Shown: positions 10,037 through 21,390 of the stretch, piece by piece
Numbering within the stretch: the stretch's first letter is position 1
Layout: the number at the start of each line of letters is the position of its first letter
From: Gnetum montanum
Lineage: Eukaryota > Streptophyta > Gnetopsida > Gnetales > Gnetaceae
DNA: 58,033 nt
Assembly: GCA_015680685.1 (NCBI GenBank)
Contig: MNCI01023815.1
Location: 671,376 to 729,408, forward strand
Direction: 5' to 3'
Translations under genes and position numbers: made by a program
Notes under the pieces: model-generated
Told to the model about the DNA's origin: nothing
Database searches by the model: none
What the model saw: only the letters and a program-made list of their open reading frames with translations

Positions 10037-12356
10037 TGTAACATTCCTAAGGCATAATACCCTTATTAATTATTTATAAAATATTTTATAAATAATTAAT
10101 AAAGATGCTAGGAAACACCAAGGATCTAGATTTAATCTTGATTTACCAACTCAAAAGGTAGCAACAAAATAGGTAAAAAGTATTAATTAGAAGCATAAAT
10201 ACAATAAAGTATTACAACGTAGCAAAATCTTATAATACTTCCATATATAATTAAATAAAATTTATATAATGAAAAAGAGATATTTTTATGGCTATAAAAA
10301 GAAATTTTTCTAATAATTTCACTAGTTATATCCTAAACTAATATGTAAAATAATGATCCCAACAACACTTATTTCACCTTAATTGGACATCTAGAAATAA
10401 AGATATTTATGTTTGAAATTTAGCAAATTAATTCATAAAATATTAATATATAATAAATAATATTAAATTTTCTTGAACATATAGTGCACGACGAAATGAA
10501 AAATGATCCTCGTAATCTCATAGTCTCAACAACATAGATAAAAATTTCATATCTATCATACTTTATTAGTTATTCATAAAAATAGGTACATGGCTTAAAT
10601 ATCCAAAAAGTGTACAAGGTTTCTATTTTACCAAAATACAAATTATACAAAAATTATTTTTCAAGATTAGAAGGTCCATCTTGTACAAAATTGATCCCTT
10701 TTTTGTCTCATGTCCCTTTTTCAATGATTCCTTGCCTACTTTGAACTCTTTGTATTGAAATATAGGAGGAGTCAAAACTCCTCAAATAAGCAAGGTTATT
10801 ATATCTCTCTTCATGGAGCATAAAAGTTCAAGGTTGAAACTATTAGGATATGGGTTAGACAAATATTTCCAATAAAATATTTCAAGGTTCAAAAATGTCA
10901 CAAAATTTTCAAAAAATCCAAAATTCCAAAGAATGTATATTTTATCTAAGCATCTCCAAAGGCTAGGTCTTGGTTATCCTTACTACCAAAAGAATGTATT
11001 GACAGATCTTGGAATAACCTCCCTACTATCATTAGATACTTCATGTGATAGCTATATGAAAAGAAAACTAAAATAATCTTTCTTACACAGATTGAGATGA
11101 GACATATCTAAGGCCATAATCTATTTATAAGGGGAAGAATAGAAGAAATAGGGCTAAAATCAACTTCAAAATGAAGAAGAAAGGGAAAAAAACATCTTTA
11201 AAAAGAAATTTATAGGACATGATTTTTTAAAACAACAATGGCAAACCAAATGACAAAAAATAGAAGATAGAAAATAAGAAGTGGAGAGGTGGTGGAGGAA
11301 AACATGAAGTAGAGATGAAGGAGAAAAATCAAAATGCATAACATATATATTATGTATATAATATATACATTTTTTAAAAAATTCATTATGCATGTGAATG
11401 TGCTTATAAACCAATGTTGACTTTTAATTTTTTTTTAAATTAATTTTTTTCTTTTTAAATTTTCAGAAGTTCATTTCTCATTTTTCTCTTTCCTGTCATA
11501 CCATCACACTCAAACACTTGTAACATGCACACTGAGACTTCAAATCAGATTCCATTTGAACCTACGGGATCCTTATCAAGTGCTATACTTTATTGTATAT
11601 TAAAATCCTATCTAAGCATTACTTATCATTTTCATTCAGTTCAAATGATAAAACTTTTACCATATTTTTGATAAACTAAAATGCAATATCTCAAAAAGTG
11701 TAACTCTAATTCTAGTGAACTAAGTGTCAAATATAATGTTTTTGAACATCTTGGACACATTGTTAAGGTAAAATTGTAGGTAGAACATCATCCTAAGGTA
11801 CTTCATTAATAAAGCTAATTTATGCAACATTTAATTTAATTATAATTCAAAATGAAATCCAAATTTTAGTGTAATGACAAGAAGTAACAAGGGATATGAT
11901 CTAGGTAGGGTTAGGGTTCAAAATTGCTCCATGAATAGAGTATTATATAATCACATATGCATAATAAAAATTAAAAAAAAAATGTATCATTAAATGTGCA
12001 TAATAAATAATAAACATGCGCAATAAAGATTAAACATACATAACTAATGTGCATAAAGAATAAAATGCATAGGCAAATACTTGTAAAGGCATGATAATTG
12101 ATAAAAGAAAAACTTTCTTAGATAATTGGATTTCAATATTTAATCATAAAATATAAAGTATGTTTATGACTTAGCTCTAGCTATAGTAAATACCCTAGCA
12201 AGGAAATTGCATTTACTCATGTAGGAATCTAATAATAACAACAACAACAATAATAACAATAAGCTAATCTATTGAAATGAATTTGATAGCATTAAATAAT
12301 TAATCATATGCATTAAATTAAATAAATAGATTTATGCAAATTTCTAGGTTGTGACA
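10037..12356. mobile_element. Insertion L: 2.3 kb TG...CA element, probable solo LTR of another family
   Basis: Begins TGTAACATTCC and ends GGTTGTGACA, end types common in plant LTRs. TAAG flanks it at 10033-10036 and 12357-12360 (a fifth base differs, C versus A). Removing it restores the order of the K protease as seen in H near 50.02 kb. The interior is very AT-rich and has no gag or pol I can recognise. It shares nothing with the other LTRs here. It could be a solo LTR or a short non-autonomous LTR element. Confidence 0.6.
10063..10102. repeat. 40-bp perfect palindrome near the end of insertion L
   Basis: Two perfect 20-base arms with no spacer, all A/T, starting 26 bp inside the element. 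It would form a long cruciform or RNA hairpin. Confidence 0.9.
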
Positions 12357-12360
12357 TAAG

Positions 12361-13537
12361 GGAATAGTGTGGATTGATCAACATGCTTTATTCTAATGTT
12401 ACATTTCCTTAATGGATATAGGTTCCAAGTTTTATACATTTCTTGGGAGATTAGGTTCACCTAGGAACTTGAGTCTAATAGATCTTTACATAAATCATTT
12501 CCTGTAATCTGTAAGTAGATTAAAGGACTTTTAGGTTAGATATTTTCTTGGGAAGGTGTCCTACTTTAATCCAGTTTGTAACTATATGAGTTAACATGAT
12601 AGTATGCACATTTTGGGACCTTTAGTTTGAAGGCGGCTCATTGGTAATTCCTAAAGTAGTTGATGAAGGATTAGTAGCCACAAATGAAAAGGTTTAGATG
12701 GAGTGTTGGGTTTGAAGAAAGCCATTTCTCTAGACTTACATTCAAAACCACTTGAATTGTAATCTAGCTGTAAGTTCATGGCTCTTGTGACATTGTGTTG
12801 TTGAGGTTGTGGTGGAATTTCACCTTGCATAGGTAGTTCATGTGGCAAGGGAGTGGAATTGGATGTGGAGTGTTATGGTTGATAATTAGGATGATAAGTG
12901 GAAGGAGATTTAGCTCGTGTAGTGATTGTTCTATGATATTCTAGAAAATAATAGTGATGGAAGGCAAAGAAGCATGACTTGCAAGATCACGAGGAGATAC
13001 AACTTGTTGGATGTAGTAAACATACTAGTTTGGCTGATGATAAGGGTATTGTTGCCTTGGTGGTGGAATTCCCCACAAATGTGGCTTGTTTCATTGATTA
13101 TAATGGTCATGAGACTAAGGTGACACTCCACTTTGATAGTACCATTGTTGGTGGAACTACTGCTGGTAATTGCTTTGTGGATAAGGCAATCTCCTTGGTG
13201 GTTGCCTATTGGAAAGTTTGGGTTTAAGGCATAGAGCCCAAATTCTTACAGATGTGACAATACATGGCAATATCCCTTAGGATTTTTGTGTTGACAAATT
13301 TCACATCCTTCATCTTTTTTCTTGAATATGCAACATTATCAATTGCTACAATCTTATCTTTCCATTGATAGTAATCCTTTCATATATTCCTTCTTGTACT
13401 TCTATCCTAATCATGATTTTCCTACTCCATTTTCTCCTTCATAATTTTTAGAGCTATTTAAAACTTCTCATCCAAGGAGTCCCACATTTTTTTTACCTTG
13501 TGCAATATCTTTGTGACAAACTTTTAGATTGGCAAGG
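12361..13537 (-). pseudogene. gag: Protease N-terminal part and gag C-terminal part of element K
   Basis: Minus strand, right to left: gag spacer, then the zinc knuckle near 13305-13265 reading CEIC-x3-N-x4-C, so the His of the CX2CX3HX4C knuckle is Asn. A Gln/Tyr/Pro-rich gag tail follows (about 13230-12640), then a decayed protease start. It aligns with H at 50.1-51.0 kb. Element D cuts it at 13537, and K gag resumes at 55151. Gag packages the element RNA; the knuckle is the nucleic-acid binding part. Confidence 0.75.
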
Positions 13538-14392
13538 TGATTTAACATTAATAAGGAGATTATGTCAATGCATGCCTATCGATGTAGTCATGTTGATGCA
13601 TCTCAAGATGCATTGTCACATGTGTGCCAATAGTGATGCGATCATTACCTATAAAAATGTACATATCTATTACATTTATGGCATCATTCAGTTGTTACCT
13701 TAGCTAGACTCTTGAAGTTTCTTTTCATAGAAGTTAGTAAAATTTTCTCTTTGAGTACCTGCAGCATGAATTGAAGTGATTATATGACATATTATGTGAG
13801 TGTAATATGTACTTGAACACATATGTATGAATGATAATAAAATCAAAATTTCTTTTATCCATTGTTGTAGTTGGATTAGTTTAACTTTACTTTCTAGAAA
13901 TGTAACTTAAATGCAATTTACTTTATTATTATTGAATAGTTAAGAATATAATTTGTAATTAATGTGAGTATGACTACTTTGAGCATGATATATTACACTT
14001 TGTAATCCCAATAGTGGATACTTGGTACGCCTAGTAGTAGATAATTGGTAACACAGTAGTGTTAATATACATTCAGGATATGTTTAGGATAGTTTAGTTA
14101 ATTAATTAGTTAATTGATTAATTAATTTAAATATTAAAACTTCCTTTATTTAGTCATTTTGCACATGATAAAAATAATAAAAATTTATTAAAATAAATAT
14201 CTTACATCTTAATCTCACTGAATCATATAAACGAACTAACACAAGTGATGATTGGGAAGACAATGATTAGTAACCATGTCTTTCACCATTTAACAATATA
14301 TGTCATTTAGGTAAAACGTATTCCATAGAATTTGACCGATTACATGCTAATGATTCCTATAATTGGGTGTAGAAAATACTCATTTCTCATCA
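13538..14392 (+). repeat. 5' LTR of element D
   Basis: Begins TGATTTAACATTAATAAGG and ends TTTCTCATCA, directly before the PBS. TATAAAAA at 13650-13657. Pairs with 54293-55150 through U3, R and U5. Confidence 0.88.
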
Positions 14393-14393
14393 T

Positions 14394-14412
14394 TGGCACC
14401 ATTGTTGAGGAC
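14394..14412 (+). other. Primer binding site of element D (tRNA-Asp type)
   Basis: TGGCACCATTGTTGAGGAC against the expected complement of plant tRNA-Asp, TGGCGCCGTTGCCGGGGAT. Most differences are G to A or C to T, as expected from deamination. It lies one base after the LTR. Confidence 0.8.
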
Positions 14413-14429
14413 TCATTGTATAGGAGGGA

Positions 14430-14711
14430 CTATGAGCAAGACTAAGATGGAGATGAATAAATATCCCATTGTACATATGGAAGAAGAAAGCATAGTCAAT
14501 AATAAGAAGAAGGGAAGCATCATCAGGAAAGAAGAAATAGTAGGTCACATCATAGGAGACATGACCATGAATATGATGAATCACTACTTGCGACAAAAGT
14601 ATGATCAATATTTTAGAAGCAACTCATATTCCTAATAGGAATCAAAGGAATAACTGAAACAAATGGCCTAATATGAATAACATTCCTAAATTTGAAAGAG
14701 GGTATAATGTT
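14430..14711 (+). pseudogene. gag: Gag N-terminal part of element D
   Basis: Starts near an ATG at 14430 and is open in large part to 14635. It is rich in Met, Lys, Glu and His, with KGSIIRKEEIVGHIIGDM also recognisable in K gag (minus strand, near 56.0-55.9 kb). A frame change follows, and then F-E-R-G-Y-N, the start of the capsid core, is cut by element E after base 14711. The second half resumes at 21391. Gag forms the particle; this part precedes the capsid fold. Confidence 0.7.
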
Positions 14712-15679
14712 TGATGAAGCATCAATTAGTTGATATATCGTAGATGCTACATTACATCTATGTTGTAGCATCCTTGTCAATGTATCTTAGTTGGCTACTA
14801 GATCATAGATGATACATTGCATCTGCAATGTCGTTGATGTGATATCACAATTGCATTGATGCATTCCTATCAACACATTCCCATCGACACATGTTGATGC
14901 ATTGATGTGTACTTTTTGATGCAATGTCTATTTTTGCTTATAAATAGATGTGCTCCTGTTGTGTATTGGTAATCTTTTGGTCATTTTGTAGATAGAATCT
15001 TCCAATTTTATTTTGTAGCCTTAGAGAACATTTAGTGAGTGCCCATAGTATGAATCTAAGTAAGTTGTATGACATCTTATTCAAGTGGCAAGGTACCTAG
15101 ACATATTCCATGAACAACAATAAGATCGAGATTGATTCCTATTCATTACAACACTTTTCCTTAGATTAGATTTACTTTTCATGTAGTTAGTTAATATTTA
15201 TAATTTCATGTATATTAATCCATCAGTGGAATGAGCATGACCAGTTTTAAGTGTAAACACATATTCACTTGGTAATCCCAGCAGCATTATTACTTAGTTT
15301 ACCCAATACCAGAATGTTTGGTAATCCTTGTAGTGGATACATGGGTTCAAGACATGTACAACAAGCGAAGAACGGATACTCATCACCCATAGGCTAGTTT
15401 ATCATTTATCTTCCTATTGTTAATTAGTTTAAATAATTAATTTCTATATTATTGTTAGGAGTAGCATAAAGATGACACAACATCAACCATCATATGCCTC
15501 ACTTTGGACTGAACCATACATGACAAAGCTCTCACTAGTCTAAATGGGAAGATAGTGAACTATGATCAAAACTTAATGATCTAGATGCCAAACTAGTTCC
15601 ATCCATGGAATTTGATTAGGTTATGTGTGAACACTCATAATTTGTATGGTTGGGTGTAGGGGGTAATTGCTGCTCATCA
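14712..15679 (+). repeat. 5' LTR of element E
   Basis: Starts TGATGAAGCAT, ends TGCTCATCA. TATAAATAG at 14939-14947; palindrome GTGATATCAC at 14839-14848. By eye about 80 percent like its partner at 20438-21385, so an old insertion. R-U5 carries the repeated CTTGGTAATCC motif near 15268-15335. Confidence 0.92.
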
Positions 15680-15680
15680 T

Positions 15681-15699
15681 TAGCATCGTTGCTGGGGAT
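15681..15699 (+). other. Primer binding site of element E (tRNA-Asp type)
   Basis: TAGCATCGTTGCTGGGGAT, 15 of 19 matching the tRNA-Asp complement; all four differences are G to A or C to T. The best preserved PBS in the window. Confidence 0.88.
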
Positions 15700-15804
15700 G
15701 ATGCTAGTTATTTAAATTAGTTATATTATACACGATCACTGTAAAGGTATTAATGATTTATCTTTTAGAAAATAATAAAATTTGAAGTCACACATGATAA
15801 AACC

Positions 15805-17640
15805 ATGCCTTCTTCACATAGGATGGATAATGCATCATATGATGAAAACACTTATAGGGGAAATGATAGGTTCTATACTAAATAGAATTGGAGTGAACAA
15901 CTTCAAGCAAGGATTTCATATGCTCATTATCACACTTACTACATGTAAGGACTACATTCAATTGGTACAAATAATCCTAGAGGAGATGGAGTAAGTCCTA
16001 GAATAAGGAGGGCCTCAAGGCCTAGGACCTCCTATAAACCTAGAAAATATAGATTAAGGGACCATGGGGATAGATATAGGAGCCATGATGATTCTACTAG
16101 TTCCTCATCTTCCTCTTCCACTTCAACATCTAGTTCTAGTGAAGATGAACATAGGTATAGAGATAGAGCTCCATTATGAGGTCTTGATGAAAGTAGAAAT
16201 CAAACCCAAGGGCAATATCAAAGACATCAAAGTTAGCATGGACAAGATCATCCCTATCAGACAAATAGAATAGAGATTCTCATCATGACATGTCTCATAT
16301 TAATGAACCCTTTTTGGCTACTAGGGGCTTGATATAGATTAGGGAGGCAATTCAAATATCTAAAAGGCACCAAAGGGACAATCGCATCAAATGGCTTGAT
16401 ATGGAAAAAATTTCTAAATTTAGTGGAGGCTATAATTCTGATCTACAACATCACTTACAAGCCTTCCATGATGCCTTTGCTTTGCAAAATATCAAACTTA
16501 AGTGGAAAAAGCTTAAGCTCTTTCCTAGGACATGAGTAGATGAAGCTGAAAGTTGGTATAGATTTTTGGAACCATATTCAATCCATCAGTGGTCCATAAT
16601 GCTAGAACTCTTCAACAAAAAATACCAAGCCTATGCAAAAGTGTCCAACCTGAGAAAACAAATCTAAGGATGGAAGCAAGAAAATCATGAACCCTTGGAT
16701 GCGGCCTTGGATAAATACTATTCGCTACTACATAGATGTCCTAGCCATGGTTTCTCTCAAAAATAGCAACTTTTCCACATCATAGATGGGCTTCATAATC
16801 AAATTATGGAGACCCTTGGGATTTATGTCCAAGGTTGGTTATTTGAACTAAAAGCCCATCACATATAAAGGCTAATCAAATGTGTGGCAAAAGAAGAAAG
16901 ATAGCTATGTAAATGAGAGAATGTAGAGAAATATTATGAGGATCCAACTCTTCAAAAAAAAAAGGGTTCATATCTATGATGAAGACAAAGAGGTAGCTCT
17001 TGATGAGGTTATTTCACAACAAACTTTACCAATAAAAAAGTCTATCGATGAGCTTGAAGAATGGATAGATAAGATGTGGGAGTTGATGAATAAAAAAGTT
17101 ACAAATTATGTGAAAATCATAGAGGAGAGAGTAATACAAAACAAATCATGTGATCAAAACAAGAGGAGGAAAAATAACCAAGAAACAAGTAGGAACACTT
17201 ATCAGCAAAAAGAGAAAATGGTTGTAGAAGAAGAGGCTATAGAATCAACCACAAAAGAGGATTATGGATGTGGCATCTGCCTATATGACCATCCAAAGGG
17301 CTATTGCCCAGTTATGTTACATCTACGTGAGTATGGAGCCTTTGCTTTAAATCCTAAGTTTGTATAAAAGCATATGCCTAGGAAATTACCTTACTCACAA
17401 GGTAATTATAGAAAATCCTACAACCAACTATACTATTTGAGTGGAACTTCTTATCAGCCTCAAAATTACTATCAACTACAATGGCAAAACCAACAGTTGT
17501 GGGGAAGGCAATCATCAAACTAACACTACCCTTATTTTCAGCTAGATCTATACAAATATTATGTTCAACAACTTGTTTCCCCAACTGGTTCTACTTCCTC
17601 TACTTCAAATTACTACTACCACTTTCCCTGAATATCATCA
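15805..17640 (+). pseudogene. gag: Gag of element E, degraded but nearly complete
   Basis: Starts at ATG 15805 (M-P-S-S-H; K gag starts M-S-S-F-H and G gag M-S-S-S-H, which supports this start). A Ser-rich and Arg/Asp-rich stretch lies at about 16050-16170. The capsid core follows at about 16300-16900 (FSGGYNSD, LQAFHDAF, NHEPLDAA). A Glu/Lys-rich helical stretch at 16936-17250 leads to the zinc knuckle C-G-I-C-x3-H-x4-C at about 17271-17310, then a Tyr/Gln/Asn-rich tail. CX2CX3HX4C knuckles are known in Athila-type gag. There are a handful of stops and frameshifts; the 143-codon block at 16936-17367 is fully open. Confidence 0.85.
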
Positions 17641-18262
17641 ACCTACAACATCTTTTGTAAAATTCCCACCTTATGCCTCTCATCCTCCAGCATATCCTCA
17701 ATAATCTCATACTTCCTTCCACCATATGTAACCACCAATAAACAGAAAGGTTTTGCACCACAACATCAACAAAAGAATGTCACTTGTGCTATGAACATAC
17801 ATGAAAATGATAATGCCAGTAGATATCAACCATAACCTTGGAAACATCCTTTCTTTAGGGTAGTTTCCTCACATAAGCATAAAATGCATAGACTTATTGG
17901 TGCATCAAAAATCACACAAGGCCAATCTAGTATAACACCCTTCCTAACAAAAATGAAGTCTCCTGATCATATGCAAAAGCCAATAATCATCACCACTCCA
18001 ACACAGGATGAAAATGATGAATCTATGACTATGAAGAGACAAAAACCTCCATGCATTACTAATAGTGATAAAGGATGCAGTTGTGGGTTGGAATTTTGAA
18101 ATATTAACACAACCCCTATACTGATCCACTATAAAGTTCGAAAACAAGTGTGTGAGAAAAAACCAGTCTATGTAATAGCCACTAAACTAGAAGACACCCA
18201 GTGACTTGGAAATAAGAGTGCAAAACTATTTAAAATATCCATGAAACCAACCAATCCACTTA
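17641..18262 (+). pseudogene. Gag tail joined to a protease-end fragment in element E
   Basis: A Pro/Tyr/His-rich gag tail runs to about 17930. Then comes the motif PPCITNSDKGCS, the equivalent of RIPCITYSD or RVPCIA at the end of the protease in K and G, followed at about 18200 by an EDTQ-L block also seen in H. The protease active site that should come between is missing. At about 18262 the sequence switches to post-integrase noncoding DNA. The two joins mark the internal deletion that removed pol. Confidence 0.7.
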
Positions 18263-20437
18263 TTAATTCTTTTCTTGCCTTTATTCTTTGTCATGGGGCA
18301 GATGTCCCATCCTAAATCAAGAACTAGTAAGTGTTTTTCACATTTTTTTGTTTTACATTTTTTTTCATTTTCCTTTTTCTTCCAAAATTCTTCAATTCTT
18401 CATATGTTTTCCATTTTTAAATATTTTTCTCTTTTCTTGAGTCATTTTCTTTATGTTTTTTGAATTTCTTTTATGTCTTTGTCAATAATATTGTTAATCA
18501 TGATGTAAAATTCAATGGTATGTGTTGGGTTCTTATGCTATGCTATTAAGATGATTAGGTAAGTAATTATGTAAGGTAGTGAGACCACCTCATCCACCCC
18601 TTTAGTTCTCTAAATAAAAGGTCTTTGTCATGAAAGTAATTTTCTTCTTCTTTCATGAAACTAAAATTCATCAATGATCATTTTACCCTGAAGAAAGAGG
18701 AAAAGACCAAGTGGGAATGGAAAAGGGTGTAACTGCAAGGATACTTGTTGGATTCTCTTCTTAACTTTCTTCATGTGGTTTATAATTCCTTTAGGAACGT
18801 GTCATCACTTCTTCATTGACCAATAAATAGGAAGCTATGTCTTTGCATGGTGTGGTTCTCATTTCAAAAATATATATAATTCAAAAAAAGTGTAAAATTA
18901 AAAAAATACAACATAATAATGGAAATTCAAAGCACACCCCTTAAACATAATAACAAGCTACAAGCACTAGTTATGAGGCTAGATAGACATGTTACCCATG
19001 CTTGAAGGTGCCCCTCTAACTAAGGCCCTTTCTTCTTTCTTTTCTTTTCCTCTATTTTTGGAGTGATGATTGTTCTTTGTGGTGGTTGTGAACTCATGAT
19101 GATTAGTAGGATTTAACACATCAATGCAAGGTCACTATTAGTGGTATGGACTTGTTCTGAAACTTGGATAGATAGGTATGTGGATCATTTTAATCACATT
19201 TGATATAAGAACCTATTGCGGACATGGTAAAGCACATTGCATCCCAATATTTGCAATCCCTTGTCATTCCATTATTCACCTCACTACTACGTGCAATTAT
19301 AAAGCTTTTGGGTTTGTTTAGTATAGTGCAACATCCCAACCAAGGCAATTGTGTGTTGTTTGGAACAAAGGCATGGTCTACATTTAACTTCTCAGGTGCC
19401 CATGGACATCTATAGAAGTGGTTATGCAAGGGTCTATGGAGCCTAATTTGGAGAGAACCCACTTGCATAACTCTTATTGATCATGGATTTCAACTAACCT
19501 TCACATTTTTTAGAACATCAATAATGGTTTCTCTAAATTTATGCATGAATTTGGGACCACTTATCATCCATTTCATTAATTTTTCCTAATTTCTATTTCC
19601 ATATCCTTTAATATTTCTTGGCCATCTTCTGAATTAGACCTTTGGTTTCAATTGTTTAAAAATTTATGTGCTTTTGGAGCTATGCTCATTAGTCATGGGG
19701 ACTAGGAATGACTGCTTTGAAGTTTTTTCTAACATCCTATTTTTGAACATCATGTTAACTAATGGTAATTGATCAAAATAATGTGGATAGCTTGGTAATT
19801 TTAGTTACCTCATAGCCTTGGACATAGTACACTATCATCACCTTGTGCTTAAATGCAAACTAAGGGAACTGAAAAGGGTTAGTTATTAAGGAAAATTTAT
19901 CATAACTAATGTTGATCCTTTGGTTACTACAAGTGATGCTAAAAGAAACACCTAAGGAAGAAGGTCTTTTTCCAAGCATGAAAACGAAGCCAAGAGAGGG
20001 ACCATGGTGGATATGCCCATGGATAAATCATAGCACATACAGGATAATAGCTCAAACATTGCATGATTGTTAGATCCATGGGATGATGAGAAGAAATTTT
20101 AGCCCATCCTTCAAGAATGTTTTGCATAACCAGAGAAGCATCAACATAATAATCAAGGTTGGAAGTTTGCCACCGCTTGCAGTTACAAGAAGAATCATCT
20201 TTAGTAGATTTTTAAAGATCTCTAAAAATTTTATAATCTTCAATGTTTGTCCAGTATTTTTGTCATTTTGTCATTTTGCAATGCATCCACTTGAATAAAA
20301 TTTTATAATGTAGCACTTAGAGTTACTCAATAGTTAGTGTCAGTGAATAATCCCATACTTTCCCAATTTTTTTTGTAAAGAAAGCTTAGTTTTATTCTGT
20401 TAACTTGAGGATGAGTTTTTAGTCAATTGTGGAGGTA
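18263..20437 (+). other. Post-integrase, 3' ORF remnant and 3' UTR of element E
   Basis: T-rich tract at 18330-18480, then TTTGCATGGTGTGGTT near 18845, also found in G (32991), D (40488) and H (minus, about 45.96 kb). 19.0-19.5 kb aligns with G at 33.1-33.6 kb. A short Lys/Arg/Pro-rich coding remnant near 19.93-20.2 kb may be the start of the extra ORF; the rest of that ORF is gone. The end (20340-20437) has AACTTGAGGATGAGTTTTTA and the purine-rich GTGGAGGTA just before the LTR, the likely polypurine tract. Confidence 0.65.
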
Positions 20438-21385
20438 TGATGAAGCATTGGTTGGCTAAGATATTGTAGATGCTATGTCATAGATGCTACATTGCATTTT
20501 CATTGTAGCATCCCTGTTGGTGCATCTTAGTTGGTTGCTACATCACATTTGCAATGTCGTTGATGCAATATAATAATTGCATCAACACATTTTTGTTGAC
20601 ACATCCCCTTCAACATATGTGTTGAAACATACCCATTGATGTAGTATCTATTTTCACCTATAAATACATGTGCTCTCACTATGTATTTCCAATCTTTTGA
20701 TCATTTTATAGCTATACTCTTGTAGTTTTATTTTGCAGTCTTAGAAAATAGTTAGTGAGTGCATGTAGTGTGGATCTGAGTCAGTTGTACGACATCTTAT
20801 TTGAGTGGCAATGTACTTGGACATATTCCATAAATGGTAATAAGATAAAGATTGATTTCTATTCATTGTAGCACTTTGACTTAGATTAGATTTACTTTTC
20901 ATGTACTTAGTTAATATTTGTGTTTTCATGTATATTAATCAATCGATGGAATGAGCGTGACCAATTTTGAGCATAAACACATATTCTCTTGGTAATCCCA
21001 ATAGAATTATTTCTTGGTTTTCCAAATAGTGTAACACGTGATAATCATAATAGTGGATATGTGGGTTCATGATCTATATGACAAGTCTCATTGCTTGTAA
21101 GCTAGTCTAGCATTTATCTTCATGCTGTTAATTAGTTTAAATAATTAATTTCTATATTATCATTAGGAGTAGCATAAAGCTAAAACAACATCAACTATCA
21201 TATGCCTCACTTTGGATTAAATCATACATGACAAAGCTACCACTAGTCTAAATGGGAAAACAATGAACTGCAATCAATATATAACAATCTAGATTCAAAC
21301 TAATCCCATCCATGAAATTCGATTGGGTTGCACATGAATGCTTGTAATTCATATGGTTGAATGTAGGGGTACCTTCCACTCATCA
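20438..21385 (+). repeat. 3' LTR of element E
   Basis: Starts TGATGAAGCATTGG, ends CCACTCATCA. TATAAATA at 20659-20666. U3 contains an inverted repeat with 11-base arms (20559-20569 and 20576-20586, loop 6). Confidence 0.92.
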
Positions 21386-21390
21386 ATGTT

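Larger units (their letters stand above)
14712..21385 (+). mobile_element. Element E: complete-ended, pol-deleted LTR retrotransposon (6674 bp)
   Basis: LTRs 14712-15679 (968 bp) and 20438-21385 (948 bp), with exact 5-bp duplication ATGTT at 14707-14711 and 21386-21390. The host gag of D joins in register on both sides. Inside: PBS, a nearly full gag, a protease tail fragment, then directly the post-integrase noncoding region, 3' UTR and PPT. The protease active site, RT, RNase H, integrase and most of the extra 3' ORF are absent, so E could have moved only with help from a full relative. Confidence 0.93.

Noticed and set aside
12233-12262. AAC/AAT trinucleotide repeat as a feature
   Set aside because: Imperfect and short, inside AT-rich insertion L; no boundary or function visible.
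10037-12356. MITE or DNA transposon
   Set aside because: Ends are TG...CA without terminal inverted repeats, and the 4-bp TAAG duplication with LTR-type ends fits an LTR better.
14394-14412. tRNA fragment or tRNA gene
   Set aside because: It matches only the complement of a tRNA 3' end, directly after an LTR, so it is a primer binding site.
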